Shown here: in pieces, positions 1 through 62,083 of the stretch
How the letters are laid out: every line of letters begins with the position of its first letter
How positions within the stretch are numbered: position 1 is the stretch's first letter
From: Amorphochlora amoebiformis
Lineage: Eukaryota; Cercozoa; Chlorarachniophyceae
Assembly: GCA_054601695.1 (NCBI GenBank)
Contig: BAAHQB010000184.1
Span: forward strand, 62,001 to 126,000
Length of the DNA: 64,000 nucleotides
Reading direction: 5' to 3'
The notes under the pieces: model-generated
Database searches by the model: none
The model's input: only the letters and a program-made list of their open reading frames with translations
What the model was told of the DNA's origin: nothing
Position numbers and translations under genes: made by a program

Positions 1-74
1 TATATATATGGTATACAATTTTAAATTTATTACATATATGTAAGGAACGAATGGGATAATATGTCGTACTTGCC

Positions 75-150
<76 letters not shown>

Positions 151-222
151 TATATATGGTATAGAATTTTAAATTTATTACATCTATGTAAGGAGCGAGT
201 GGGATAATGTGTCGTACTTGCC

Positions 223-262
<40 letters not shown>

Positions 263-337
263 ATATATATATGGTATACAATTTTAAATTTATTACATAT
301 ATGTAAGGAACGAATGGGATAATATGTCGTACTTGCC

Positions 338-377
<40 letters not shown>

Positions 378-466
378 GTTTATATATATATATAGATATA
401 TATGGTATAGAATTTTAAATTTATTACATATATGTAAGGAACGAGTGGGATAATGTGTCGTACTTG

Positions 467-525
<59 letters not shown>

Positions 526-588
526 TATAGAATTTTAAATTTATTACATATATGTAAGGAACGAGTGGGATAATGTGTCGTACTTGCC

Positions 589-619
<31 letters not shown>

Positions 620-823
620 ATATATGTATATATAATATATATATATGGTATAGAATTTTAAATTTATTACATATATGTGAGAGTGGGATAATGTGTCGTA
701 CTTGCCTATATACATATATATACACATATATATATATATGTATATATAATATATATATATGGTATAGAATTTTAAATTTATTACATATATGTAAGGAACG
801 AGTGGGATAATGTGTCGTACTTG

Positions 824-867
<44 letters not shown>

Positions 868-947
868 ATATATATATATGGTATAGAATTTTAAATTTAT
901 TACATATATGTAAGGAACGAGTGGGATAATATGTCGTACTTGCCTAC

Positions 948-985
<38 letters not shown>

Positions 986-1030
986 AGATATATATGGTAT
1001 AGAATTTTAAATTTATTACATATATGTAAG
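1..1030 (+). repeat. Tandem array of truncated intron/exon-boundary copies
   Basis: Nine copies of a ~68-base core (cores begin near 10, 158, 273, 404, 524, 647, 761, 880 and 996) are separated by (TA)n of varying length. Each core holds the last ~35 bases of an intron, ending GTAAG, and then the first ~30 bases of an exon (GARCGARTGGGATAATGTGT onward). In the first eight copies the exon breaks off at the same point (CTTGCC) and runs into TA repeat. Only the ninth continues into the full exon at 1031-1098. The first eight are therefore truncated 5' copies of that exon. Confidence 0.85.
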
Positions 1031-1819
<789 letters not shown>

Positions 1820-2640
1820 TTAGCTCCTATACCATATGGATACATGTAGCTAGCCAGGTAGCGCCAGCTCCAGTTCGTGATGTTGAAGTAATACGCTAGT
1901 ACGCTAGCACAGTAGTACGCTAATACCGTAGTAGTACGTACGGTAGTCTAGGTAGTACGGCAATGTTTAGGTTTTCAAATTAGATAATTCTGGCCAAGTG
2001 AACCGATGATCATGTCACGGTGAGAGTTATCAGGCTTTCCATGAATCAATTAATTGCTATTGCGAGGCGAGACGTCGATAATTAATACATGTGATATGCG
2101 CATGCGCACGCAATGTAATGAGCGTAGTGAATACGTGTTACGTACACGTTAGAATGATATGTCAGTATACGTACGTATCTTCAAAAACGTTTGATATTGT
2201 AGCTCATGTGCACATGCAATGAATTGTACGTACTGAATACGTACACGCTAGAATGATATGTTCGTACGTAGTACGTGTACATTCCCATTCTATGGCAGTA
2301 CATCGAACTTCAGTGCGTATGGCTAGTGGTCAATGATTCTAGTTTGTACTTATCGGTAATCATTACCTGAACAAGTACGTACGTACGTACGTAAGTACTA
2401 CTCCATTCGGTGTTTACATGCAGGCTAGCTAGAAGACGTACGCATAATGCGTACGTACCAGTACGCATATGTGCAGACTACGTCACGTATATAGTGGATA
2501 CAATCCTTCAATCATCGGATGCTTACGTGCAAGTTAGATCTAGGAGATGTGGCATCTGTCAGTGAGTACGTATATCATGGTTTGCGTATCCGATAGTTCG
2601 ACTTAATGTGAAGACAAATATATCAGACAAATATATTACA
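1820..2640. other. Intergenic unique sequence with GTAC/ACGT palindromic runs
   Basis: About 820 bases without a supported exon, between the stop at 1819 and the 3' end of the minus-strand gene at 2939. The sequence is rich in self-complementary GTACGTAC and CTAGCTAG runs (for example 2376-2392 and 1893-1945). These could form small cruciforms, but nothing identifies a gene. From 2641 to 2800 it turns into TA, ATAC and CA repeats; 2810-2938 is unique 3' flank of the next gene. Confidence 0.5.
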
Positions 2641-2660
2641 TACACACATATATATATATG

Positions 2661-2711
<51 letters not shown>

Positions 2712-2750
2712 CATACATAATATATCATAGTATCAATATGTATATATCTA

Positions 2751-2785
<35 letters not shown>

Positions 2786-2938
2786 CACACACACATATAC
2801 ATACATACATACGAGACACGTGGAAAGGTGTTCTTCGATTAACTAGCCTAAAGTAACTACAAACTACAAATACTAATATATAACTTCGGTATATGAGACC
2901 AAGGCACAGAGAGAGCTACTACTTTATCTAGCTACTCC

Positions 2939-5777
<2,839 letters not shown>

Positions 5778-5803
5778 CTATATATAATATATATAAATAA
5801 ATA

Positions 5804-5892
<89 letters not shown>

Positions 5893-5949
5893 TTGTAAAT
5901 TATATGTGTGTGTATATGTATGTGTGTTTATATAACATATATATAGATA

Positions 5950-6048
<99 letters not shown>

Positions 6049-6155
6049 TATTGTTAAAACAACAATATAAACAGCATAAGGGGACGCAATTCGAAGAGTA
6101 TATATCGATAGCGTTTTAAAAGTATAGTCGTAAGTACACCACAGATAGCTGGAGA
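5778..6155. other. Intergenic: TA/GT repeats, then unique sequence
   Basis: 5780-6045 is (TA)n with a GT run near 5867-5892. 6046-6155 is unique and would be the upstream region of the minus-strand gene ending at 2939. It also contains a possible plus-strand terminal exon (6075-6119, ending FEEYISIAF and TAA) with an AG in front, but no partner exons join it convincingly. Confidence 0.35.
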
Positions 6156-6418
6156 TCACTGGAGATCCCAGAGATTCCTGGAGAACCTCTCATCCGATAG
6201 TAACAGGAAGTACCCCCGGTAGTACCCAGTCGTAACAGAACTTCGCGGAGGTGTGACAATGCGTGGCGTCACGCCATGTCACACAGTCGACCGAAAGTAC
6301 CACCTTACGTACCCTCTTTGTAACACACAATTGGTTTTGTAGTATCCATGTAGTCATAGTAGCCTTCCTGTTACTACCGGATGAGACGATCTCCAGGAAT
6401 CTCTGGGATCTCCAGCGA
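6156..6418. repeat. Large imperfect inverted repeat with an internal hairpin
   Basis: The left arm at about 6156-6210 and the right arm at about 6364-6418 are reverse complements over some 54 bases with few mismatches (shared core GGAGATCCCAGAGATTCCTG). The ~150-base centre holds a second hairpin at 6252-6283: TGTGACA, then TGGCGT C ACGCCA, then TGTCACA. It lies between two tandem minus-strand genes. It could be a non-autonomous hairpin element, a structured RNA or a recombination scar; no flanking target duplication was recognised. Confidence 0.75.
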
Positions 6419-6561
6419 TAGTCAAAGTAGTAGCCTTGTATCCAACAGACTCTGACCCCATTAGCCCAACAACTCCATTAGCTTAAACTTCCTGGACACT
6501 ATCCTTGAACGGCATATACACATATACATATGCACATATTATATTATTATATATGCGCATA

Positions 6562-6599
<38 letters not shown>

Positions 6600-6622
6600 C
6601 CTTCTGTATCCTCTTTTTCATC

Positions 6623-10805
<4,183 letters not shown>

Positions 10806-11228
10806 GGATTAGTTTTCGTCAATTTTCTATATGACTATTCGCGGGAAAACGGCCGGGGGGCGGGGGGGGGGGGTGCCCAAGGACCGATTCGAATTTTGAA
10901 TCCGATGCCGATTATTTGTTCGGGATGGTTGGAGAAATTAATTTTTTCTTATTTCTTCGGGACACGTGTACGCGCAGATTTCCATGTCACTCTGTATGAC
11001 ACGTTTATTCTGAAATTTAAATTTTGATATTATCCTTGGTATTTCGGTGGACAGAGCCACGCCATCAGCGTGACGTCGATCAGGCAAGCTGAGGTGGCCC
11101 TTCCCGCGAAAATTTAATATTTCGGGAAAAATAATTAGCAGAGGGGGGGGGGGGGGGGGGGAGAGGGGTTGACTTCTATTTTCTAGCTGAAATTCTGACG
11201 TCTAAACATATTTTGAATATTTTGTGGG
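10806..11228. promoter_or_regulatory. Divergent promoter region between head-to-head genes
   Basis: Unique, non-TA sequence between the ATG of the minus-strand secreted-protein gene (10805) and the plus-strand ATG at 11229. It contains two G homopolymers (about 10856-10873 and 11143-11165). There are also short AT-rich and inverted stretches (TTTCGCGGGAA-like motifs near 10841 and 11103). No core promoter element could be named with confidence. Confidence 0.45.
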
Positions 11229-13244
<2,016 letters not shown>

Positions 13245-13283
13245 GTTATAGTATATACATATATATATATATATATGTATATG

Positions 13284-13334
<51 letters not shown>

Positions 13335-13339
13335 CATAT

Positions 13340-13391
<52 letters not shown>

Positions 13392-13457
13392 CTCCGAGGT
13401 GGAGAGAAGATTCTGAGAAGGTTATAACATATATGTATACATATGATATATATATAT

Positions 13458-13489
<32 letters not shown>

Positions 13490-13492
13490 TAT

Positions 13493-13566
<74 letters not shown>

Positions 13567-13578
13567 CTACACTATTCC

Positions 13579-38550
<24,972 letters not shown>

Positions 38551-39160
38551 TTGACAGTACCTTGCTACATGTACTACTGTATGCACGTTTTCAAACTATC
38601 TTGAGTAGAATTCAGATTTCATCCAAGACATACAGACATAATCAAATCTTTGCTTGAACTGAGTCTAGTAAGCACGAGTACGCTAGAGCTTTTAGTCAAT
38701 CACTTCAGGGCAGATGTAGCTACAAGATCGTCAGAATATCGAATCTGAAGTTACATGTAGCAACTAGCCAGAAAAAGTCTCAGATAGTAACTACAGTAAA
38801 TCCAGTACATGCATTACTGAAACAGTCTAGATCTAGTAGATCCAGAGCTAGAGAGATGGAGGTTATGACTTGTATGAATCAATATATATATATATTGGAC
38901 CTGAGTTACATTATCGCCATGTCCGAATGAGTGGTTATACGGCTATGCTAGATCGTTGAAAAACAGACTCATTCTAGCTAGCTAGCCCGGGTAAATGTGT
39001 GATGGAGATGGTATAATTTGAGTCAGAGATTTAATTACAAATTCTAGAAATTGATATACAACGTTACTAGTACTAGCACAACAATGATTGTGCCGAGTAC
39101 TAATTAAGACTCCAGGCTATTTTTTGACATCTAGGACCTTTTTGCTGGCATTGACTCTTT
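38551..39160. other. Convergent intergenic region
   Basis: 610 bases of unique sequence between the TAG of the plus-strand SGNH gene (38550) and the proposed stop of the minus-strand cysteine-rich gene (39161). CTAG-rich, with no supported exon. Terminators and poly(A) signals for both genes should lie here, but none was assigned. Confidence 0.5.
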
Positions 39161-39298
39161 TCAAGACCTATGCACATAATAGTATTATTATTATTATTAA
39201 TAATAATAATAATATACACATGTTTGTGCAAAAATGAAATACCTTCTGACGATATCGCACGGTAGCGAAGTAGTCATAGCTATACCTGCCTACGCATT

Positions 39299-39340
<42 letters not shown>

Positions 39341-40278
39341 TTCATACATCATATATATTAGATGTATTATACGGTAGCGAAGTAATCGGAGCTATACCTG
39401 CCTATGCATTTATTATATGTATATATGTGTTTCATACATCATATATATCACATGTATTATACAGTAGCGAAGTAATCATAGTTATACCTCCCTATGCATA
39501 TATTATATGTATATATATTATATTTTATATACATCATATATATTATATTTATTGTATATATGTATATATATATATTTATTATATACATCATATATATTAT
39601 ATGTATTATATATTTATTTTATATATTTATACATAAATATACACACACATGTGTGTATATATATGTACATACACACATATATATATATACATATACACAC
39701 ACCTGTACATGTAACATGCCTACCGTAACATACCTAACAGTAACATACATACGTAACATGCATACCGTAACATACCAAACAGTAATACGTAACATGATAG
39801 TAGAGACCTAAGAGAAAATATAGTAATATGCCTACGGTCACATATGACGTACACACGTACACACACACACACATACATATACATATACACACACCTGTAC
39901 ATGTAACATGCCTACCGTGACATACCTAACAGCAACATACATACGTAACATGACTACCGTAACATACCTAACATTAACATACATATGTAACATGCCTACC
40001 GTAACAAACCTAACAGCAACATATATACGTAACATGCCTACCGTAACATACCTAACAGTAATACGTAACATGCATACCGTAGCATACCTAACAGTAACAT
40101 ACATACGTAACATGCCTACCGTAACATACCTAACAGTAACATACATACGTAACATGCATACCGTAGCATACCTAACAGTAACATACATACGTAACACGCC
40201 TACCGTAACATACCTAATGGTAACATATATGCATAGCATATATACATTATATATATATGTGTGTATAATATATATATC

Positions 40279-40344
<66 letters not shown>

Positions 40345-40955
40345 CATACCATTCTTGTTCTGACAGCCAAATTTCTTACACCCACACCACATTCCAGAAT
40401 CATCGTAACATTCGACGCCTTAGGGTTAGGGTTAGGGTTAGGGTTAGGGTTAGGGTTAGGGTTAGGGCTGGGATTAGGGTTACGGTTAGGGTTACGATTA
40501 GGGTTAGGGTTGATTCGGCACCTTAGGGTTAGAGTTAGGGTTAGGGTTAGGGGCTGAGATTAGCTAACCCTAATCCCAGCCCTAACCCTAACCCCTAACC
40601 CTAACTCTAACCCTAAGATGCTCAATCTAACCCTAACTCTAATCCTAACCCTACCCCTAATCCCAGCCTTAACCCTAACCCTAAATCTAACCCTAAGGCG
40701 TCGAGTGCCCAATCTAACCCTAACCCTAACCCTACCTGTTTAGGGGTTTTACATTTATAATGAAACTAGGGTAGGGTTAGGGTTAGGGTTAGGGTTAGGG
40801 TTAGGGTAGGGTTAGGGTTAGGGTTAGGGTTAGGGTTAGGGTTAGGGTTAGGGTTAGGGCTAGAGTTACGGGTAGGGTTAGGGTTAGGGTTTTATACACC
40901 ATAGTAGAAAGGAAGTTGACCCAGAATCAATACGTATAATATATATATATATTTT

Positions 40956-41009
<54 letters not shown>

Positions 41010-41028
41010 GTGTGTGTGTACACTATAC

Positions 41029-41062
<34 letters not shown>

Positions 41063-41169
41063 TTATACTTTAGAATTATGATTAGGGTTGGGGTTAGGTT
41101 GGGATTAAGTCTAGTTATTTCGCTACCTTATTGAATACATGCACATTTACTATATACATACATATATAT

Positions 41170-41223
<54 letters not shown>

Positions 41224-41245
41224 ATATATATATATGTATATGTGT

Positions 41246-41276
<31 letters not shown>

Positions 41277-41654
41277 ACATATCTGTATATATACATTAGA
41301 ATCACGATTAGGGTTGGGGTTAGGTTAGGGTTAAGTCTAGAGATATCGGCACCTGATTGAATACATGCACATGTACTATCGGAGCAGGAGCAGCCCTAGG
41401 GTTAGGGTTCAAGTTAGGGTTACGGTTATAGTTAGGGTTAGGGTTGCTTAGGGTTACAGTTATGTTAGGGTTACAGTTAGGGTTAGGGTTACAGTTAGCG
41501 TTAGGGTTACACTTAAGGTTGGGTTTAGTATCTGCTGGTAGGGTCAGGATCGTTAGGATTAGGGTTGGGGGTAGGGTTAGGGTTAGGGTTTAGCGTTAGG
41601 GTTAAGGTTAGGGTTAGGGTTAGGGTTAGGGCTTGACCCGCACACAGCCGACAT
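39161..41654 (-). CDS. Small cysteine-rich protein (metallothionein-like or CXC-like), five exons
   Basis: Exons 41654-41638, 41375-41353, 40418-40350, 39285-39243, 39167-39161; 159 bases, 52 residues, all phases consistent. It begins MSAVCG and has eight cysteines in CxxC and CxC spacing; the densest part reads [14 protein letters not shown]. Such a small Cys-rich chain suggests metal binding. The CxCxxxxCxNKN core also recalls CXC (tesmin-type) zinc motifs. I cannot tell which, and several exons are tiny (17, 23 and 7 bases), so the model outside 40418-40350 is tentative. Introns are telomeric repeats, TA and the 42-bp minisatellite at 39712-40232. Exon 39285-39243 is supported by two truncated 5' copies (39360-39510), which match this strand. 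Confidence 0.5.
39355..39512 (-). repeat. Two truncated copies of exon 39285-39243 and its intron end
   Basis: On the plus strand the phrase TAGCGAAGTA...TATACCTGCCTA occurs at about 39257-39292, 39370-39404 and 39462-39497. The last two are copies of the acceptor-side border of the minus-strand exon, joined by a CATACATCATATATAT spacer. Confidence 0.7.
39712..40232. repeat. 42-bp minisatellite, open in a frame on each strand
   Basis: About twelve units of the type CATGCCTACCGTAACATACC + TAACAGTAACATACATACGTAA. Forty-two bases is 14 codons; one frame reads [14 protein letters not shown] repeated, and the minus strand [14 protein letters not shown] repeated. A block of (CA)n and AGAGACCTAAG near 39790-39890 interrupts it. 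On the minus strand each unit contains TTAG|GTATGT, which looks like an exon end with a donor. It lies in the intron of the cysteine-rich gene. Confidence 0.85.
40421..40912. repeat. Telomere-type fold-back: TTAGGG block, CCCTAA block, TTAGGG block
   Basis: 40421-40560 is TTAGGG orientation, 40562-40735 CCCTAA, 40770-40890 TTAGGG. The first two form a long inverted repeat: CGACGCCTTAGGG at 40413-40425 is mirrored by CCCTAAGGCGTCG at 40692-40704, so part of exon 40418-40350 is included in the mirror. Confidence 0.8.
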
Positions 41655-42110
41655 GTTTGCGTTCTTGACGAATAACTAAATATGATGTATTTATGGAATA
41701 TTGAGTTATATGTAATTGTGTGTATGTGTGTGAGTTATATGTATTTGTGTTTATGAGTGTGAGTTGTATGTATTTGTGTATGTATTTGCAAATGTACATT
41801 TCACACATATATGCATTCAATGTACATATAAAGTAAATGCATAACTATACAATAGATGAATGATACTTATAATGATATATATATACTATAAATCATATAT
41901 AATATAAATAATATATATATATATATGTAACATATATATATATATATATATAACAAAAAAATATATATATATATTATTTTGTATTTATATCAAATCATTA
42001 TTGTTATTATTATTACTATTCTTGCTATTATTATGATTGCTAGTATTATTATCATTATAAGTATCATTCATCGTACAGTGAAACATTTATATATGTACTA
42101 TGAATACATA

Positions 42111-42144
<34 letters not shown>

Positions 42145-42185
42145 CTAAGTATAATTTAGATACACCTACACATACATAATACATT

Positions 42186-42216
<31 letters not shown>

Positions 42217-42790
42217 TTTCATAACACACATACCCTGTAATACATACACAAATACATAACACTCACACACATACACACAATACATATAATTCAGACACAT
42301 ACACTCCAAATACATACACAGATACATATAACTCACTCTCATACACACAAATACATATTACTCACACACATACACTCCAAATACACATAACCCACACACA
42401 TACCCTCTAAATCCTTAGCCTCTCCCCTCCCCTGTCCCATTCCACCCTGACAGTTACCAACAGTTACCATCAGTTACCATCAGTTACCATTCAGTTACAA
42501 TTCAGTTACCATTAGGGTTAGATTTAGGTAAATTACGAGTAGGGTTAGCTTTAAGGTAAATTTCCATTGGGGTTAGCTTTAGGGTACAATGGGCATTAGG
42601 GTTACCATTAGGGTTAACTTTGTGGTAATATTATCATTAGGGTTGCCGTTAAGGTTAGATTTGGGTAATATTACCATTAGGGTTAGCGTTAGACTTAGCA
42701 TTAGGGTTTAGATTAGGGTAAGCGTTAGGGCAAAAATATTATTAGGGTTAACGGTAAGGTTAGTGTTAGGGTTAGGTTAGCTAACACTGA

Positions 42791-42870
<80 letters not shown>

Positions 42871-42897
42871 CAAATATAAAATATAAATATATATATA

Positions 42898-42968
<71 letters not shown>

Positions 42969-44177
42969 CATATATATATATATATATATCCCATATATAT
43001 GTACATAAGAATACGATAATATACATACACACAAATATCAACACTTTTAAAACGGACTCAACTCACAGTCATGCTTACGGTAACGTTTTTGGTTACAGTT
43101 ACAGTCAGTAGATACTATTAGACGGATTCGCTTTCTCTCTCTCGCACACGTGCCTCTCTCTCTCTCTCACGCACACGTGCCTCTCTCTCTCTCACGCACA
43201 CGTGCCTCTCTCTCTCTCACGCACATGAGTCATAGTCAATGATAGGGTAACGGTTTTCGGTTACGGTTAGGGTCGTAACGGTTAGTTAGGATCTCAATCA
43301 CGCTCAGAATACAATTCGATTGCTTAGGGTTAGCGTCAGAGTTAGAGCTAGGGTTGTTTTAGGGTTAGGGTTAGGAGTACCCCTTTAACTAATAGCTCTC
43401 TCCTTCGCTTCTCTCCTAAAATATGTTAGGGTTAGGCTTAGGGTTAGGGTTAGGTTTAGGGTTTCGGCAAGGATTAGGGTTTGGATAGATAGGTTAAGGT
43501 TTCAGGTTAGGGCAAGGATTAGGATTAATTTAGGTTATTTCAAGCTGAAGGCAAAGATTAGCGTTGGGGAAGTTGGGTTTTAAGATTTTCGGTTTCGGAC
43601 GAACGGGGGGGGGGTTTGGGGTTGGGACAAGGAACAGTTGGGTTTCAGATGTCAGCTTTTCAGGTTTTAGGTTTCAGGTGAGGAAGGATTAGGGTTGAGG
43701 CAAGGACTAGTTACGTTTCAGCTTTTAGGTTTCAGGTTTCAGGTATCGGATAAGGAAAGGATTAGTTTAGGGCAAGGATTAGTTAGGTTTCAGGTTTTCA
43801 GGTTTTCAGGTTTTCAAGTCTCAGATTTCAGGATTCAGGTTCCAGATCAGGAAAAGATTAGGGTTGGGGCAAGGATTAGTTGGATTTCAGATTTCAGGTT
43901 AAAGGTTTTAGGTTTCAGATGAGAAAAGGATTAGGTTAGGGCAAGGATTAGTTAGGTTCCAGGTTCCAGGTTCCAGGTTTCAGTGAGGTAAGGATTAGGA
44001 TTAGGGCAAGGATTCGTTTAAGTTCCAGCTTTCAGAATTAAGATTAGATTGGGGTTTGGGTAAAATTAGAGTCAGGGCGAAGGCTGGGGTTAAGGGTTGG
44101 TTAGGTGTAAAATTGTCTTGGCGTTAGAGTTAGGGTTAGGAGTATGGTTAAGGTTAGGGTTAGGGTTAGGGTTAGGG
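41655..44177. repeat. Intergenic region: minisatellites, TA and decayed telomeric repeat
   Basis: No exon is supported. Contents: 41703-41789, a GAGTTATATGTATTTGTGT-type minisatellite; 41880-42200, AT-rich with ATT runs; 42226-42412, the same type in inverted orientation (CACACATACACTCCAAATAC); 42455-42512, CAGTTACCAT decamers; 42513-42780, telomere-like; 42783-43020, TA; 43144-43226, a CACACGTGCC(TC)n unit four times; 43260-44177, decayed TTAGGG mixed with TTAGGTTTCAGGTTTTCAGG-type repeats. An open frame at 43695-43922 follows the repeat and is not a gene. Confidence 0.65.
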
Positions 44178-45817
<1,640 letters not shown>

Positions 45818-47484
45818 GTTATTGTAAAGGTGAGTTTGGGACGGGATAGGAAGGGTTCGGGTTAAATAGCTAATAGGCTAGTGCTAGATGTGGGATTATG
45901 GTTGGAGTGGTAGGGTTACCAATATGGTAATGCTGTCGCTAAACGATAGACTGGGCTTGTCATCACTCATTTTATAATCTTCAAATTTTTTTTTCCGGGT
46001 CCTATGTAAGATTGTATACTAGTATGTATGTCCAATGTGTACGTTTACATACCTATATGTGTATAGGTGATGTATACATATAACAGAAAGAGTGAGACAG
46101 GGAGAGATCGATACGCGCCGAACACCTCCCTCTACCCATCCCATGGATACTTTCCTTCCCGTTCTCTCACAAATAAGTGAAAACTACCGGTATACTTTCA
46201 ACCCTTTTAATTCACAGGGATATGTATATTATTTAGGAGGTAGGGGTGGTGGGTACCTATGGATGGAAATAATTGCCACTGTATTGTATCAACCTGAACA
46301 TAAAGCAATCCACACAGAAGTCAAAACGGGATCTGGAACAAAGGTAGGTATGACCTGCTTGAGGTTGGATTCTCGTTCTGCCCTCTATCGGAATCTCCTC
46401 CCTCCTCCTAAACACAGACTTGGGTTGAACAAGTCTAACCAACATGTTGTGTGTGCTCGATTTTTACGATTTATTGCGGGAAGGAGTGTGCTTTCGCTTG
46501 GGGAAGGACAACCTCGACTCTCTTCGGAAGCCGTGGGATTGTCGGCCGGACACGTGTCTATTGGCATATTAACATAAGATAATCGAAGATATCTGAAAAT
46601 CCTCCCTATTCGGAAAATCTCGGTCAGGGTCTGTGACAGGGGGGGGGAAGATAAGACGCATGCAGATAGAGAGATATCTATATTCTAGTCTGTTTCGACC
46701 CATTGAATTGCGACGACCTTGTGAAGTTTGAGCCAGTTAAAATCACTATCGCGATGCGGGTTGATATCGAAACCAGACGACATGAAGGATGTGCAAAAAT
46801 TGAAATATTCATATATAGTAATACATAAGCATACGGCAACTAGTCAAGCAATAAGATCTCGTGATGGTACGTTTTTCTAGACTCGATAAGTTCCATCCAC
46901 AATCGTATTGAAGCAAGTACAGCTTGGCGATTGAAGCTGTCACAAAATGACGTAAATTACGACCTATCCTAGGTTTCACTGAACTAATTGAATGTAATTA
47001 CGATTTCACTGTTTCCAGACAAGAGAACAACCTCACGTGATATAATTGATGCACCACGTGTCAATCACATCTCTGCATACGTAATTTAAATTGTTTTCGT
47101 TGAAACATTCACGCATCTTTCAACAGTATAAATCTTTGTAATTTACTCATAGTGGAAAGGAAAACCTTTCAATCAAAAATTGCGAGCGCGGTCTCATTTC
47201 GAGTCCGGTCGCGGGGATTGGAGGTAGTTTTCAATCAGCAAAACACGCCGTATCAGCAAAGCTTCATATACTGGCGTCTGCCTCCTGAGCAAGGACAAAT
47301 TTGATCGATAATACCTATCCCGAGCATACCCCACCAACTCCATCTCTGTCCATTATGGGTTGAAATTACCCTAAGCCGAAGTATTAATTACATATTTTTC
47401 GTTGATATACTGGTATATTACATCTGGATATGTCTTAATATCCTGGATCGGAAACCAGGACTCTGGGTTCCGAGGGGTGAAACA
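45818..47484. other. Mostly unique divergent intergenic region
   Basis: About 1.7 kb, least repetitive part of the window, between the minus-strand gene starting at 45817 and the plus-strand gene starting at 47485; it should hold both promoters. Apart from the ORF at 46092-46577 no coding exon is supported. A short G run lies at 46638-46646. Confidence 0.5.
46092..46577 (+). CDS. Uncertain 161-codon ORF
   Basis: Uninterrupted frame from ATG at 46092 to TAA at 46577 in non-repetitive sequence. Composition is not repeat-driven (pieces: DTFLPVLSQISENYRYTFNPF, cut here to stay short; VVCARFLRFIAGRS). Every other gene in the window is split into small exons, so an intronless gene would be unusual; an insertion, retrocopy or chance ORF are alternatives. 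Not recognised. Confidence 0.25.
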   Translation: MRQGEIDTRRTPPSTHPMDTFLPVLSQISENYRYTFNPFNSQGYVYYLGGRGGGYLWMEIIATVLYQPEHKAIHTEVKTGSGTKVGMTCLRLDSRSALYRNLLPPPKHRLGLNKSNQHVVCARFLRFIAGRSVLSLGEGQPRLSSEAVGLSAGHVSIGILT

Positions 47485-61370
<13,886 letters not shown>

Positions 61371-61401
61371 ATCAAGACGATGAAGGATTATGACGGCTGG
61401 A

Positions 61402-62083
61402 AAATGTTGAGGAATTCCAACTCAAATCAGCTAGATGAGGATATCGTTTCTTCACTTTCGTGAATGTTGAGGAATTCCAACTCAAATCAGCTAGATGAGG
61501 ATATAGTTTCTTCAGTTTCGTGAATGTTGAGGAATTCCAACTCAAATCAGCTAGATGAGGATATCGTTTCTTCAGTTTCGTGAATGTTGAGGAATTCCAA
61601 CTCAAATCAGCTAGATGAGGATATCGTTTCTTCAGTTTCGTGAATGTTGAGGAAGTCCAACTCAAATCAGCTAGATGAGGATATAGTTTCTTCAGTTTCG
61701 TGAATGTTGAGGAATTCCAACTCAAATCAGCTAGATGAGGATATCGTTTCTTCAGTTTCGTGAATGTTGAGGAAGTCCAACTCAAATCAGCTAGATGAGG
61801 ATATCGTTTCTTCAGTTAAGTGAATGTTGAGGAAGTCCAATTCAAATCAGCTAGATGAGGATATCGTTTCTTCAGTTTCGTGAATGTTGAGGAAGTCCAA
61901 CTCAAATCAGCTAGATGAGGATATCGTTTCTTCAGTTTCGTGAATGTTGAGGAAGTCCAACTCAAATCAGCCAGATGAGGATATCGTTTCTTCAGTTTCG
62001 TGAATGTTGAGGAATGAATGTTGAGGAATTCCAACTCAAATCAGCTAGATGAGGATATAGTTTCTAACGTCTTCAGTTTCGTG
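61402..62083. repeat. 60-bp tandem array, about eleven units
   Basis: Unit GTTGAGGAATTCCAACTCAA followed by ATCAGCTAGATGAGGATATC and GTTTCTTCAGTTTCGTGAAT, 60 bases, over 95% identical between copies; the last units are rearranged near 62011. The minus strand is open throughout (20-residue repeat containing TFTKLKKRYPHLADL). The plus strand has one ATG-to-TGA 19-codon frame per unit. It begins 30 bases after the stop of the CNBD gene and lies in a convergent intergenic region. Its identity makes it the youngest repeat here. Confidence 0.9.

Noticed and set aside
39712-40232. CRISPR-like array
   Set aside because: Units are contiguous 42-bp repeats without unique spacers, in eukaryotic intron context.
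40736-40765. Minus-strand exon [10 protein letters not shown] between telomeric blocks
   Set aside because: It has AG and GT borders, but its phase cannot be placed between the neighbouring exons of the cysteine-rich gene.
40903-40930. Plus-strand exon-like piece (RKEVDPESI) near 40903
   Set aside because: No plus-strand partner exons were found nearby.
43695-43922. 75-codon ORF of the RFQVSD type
   Set aside because: It follows the degenerate TTCAGGTTT repeat and has no splice context.
61402-62083. Repeat-protein gene on the minus strand (20-residue units)
   Set aside because: No start, splice context or terminal exon could be identified; kept only as a possibility in the findings.
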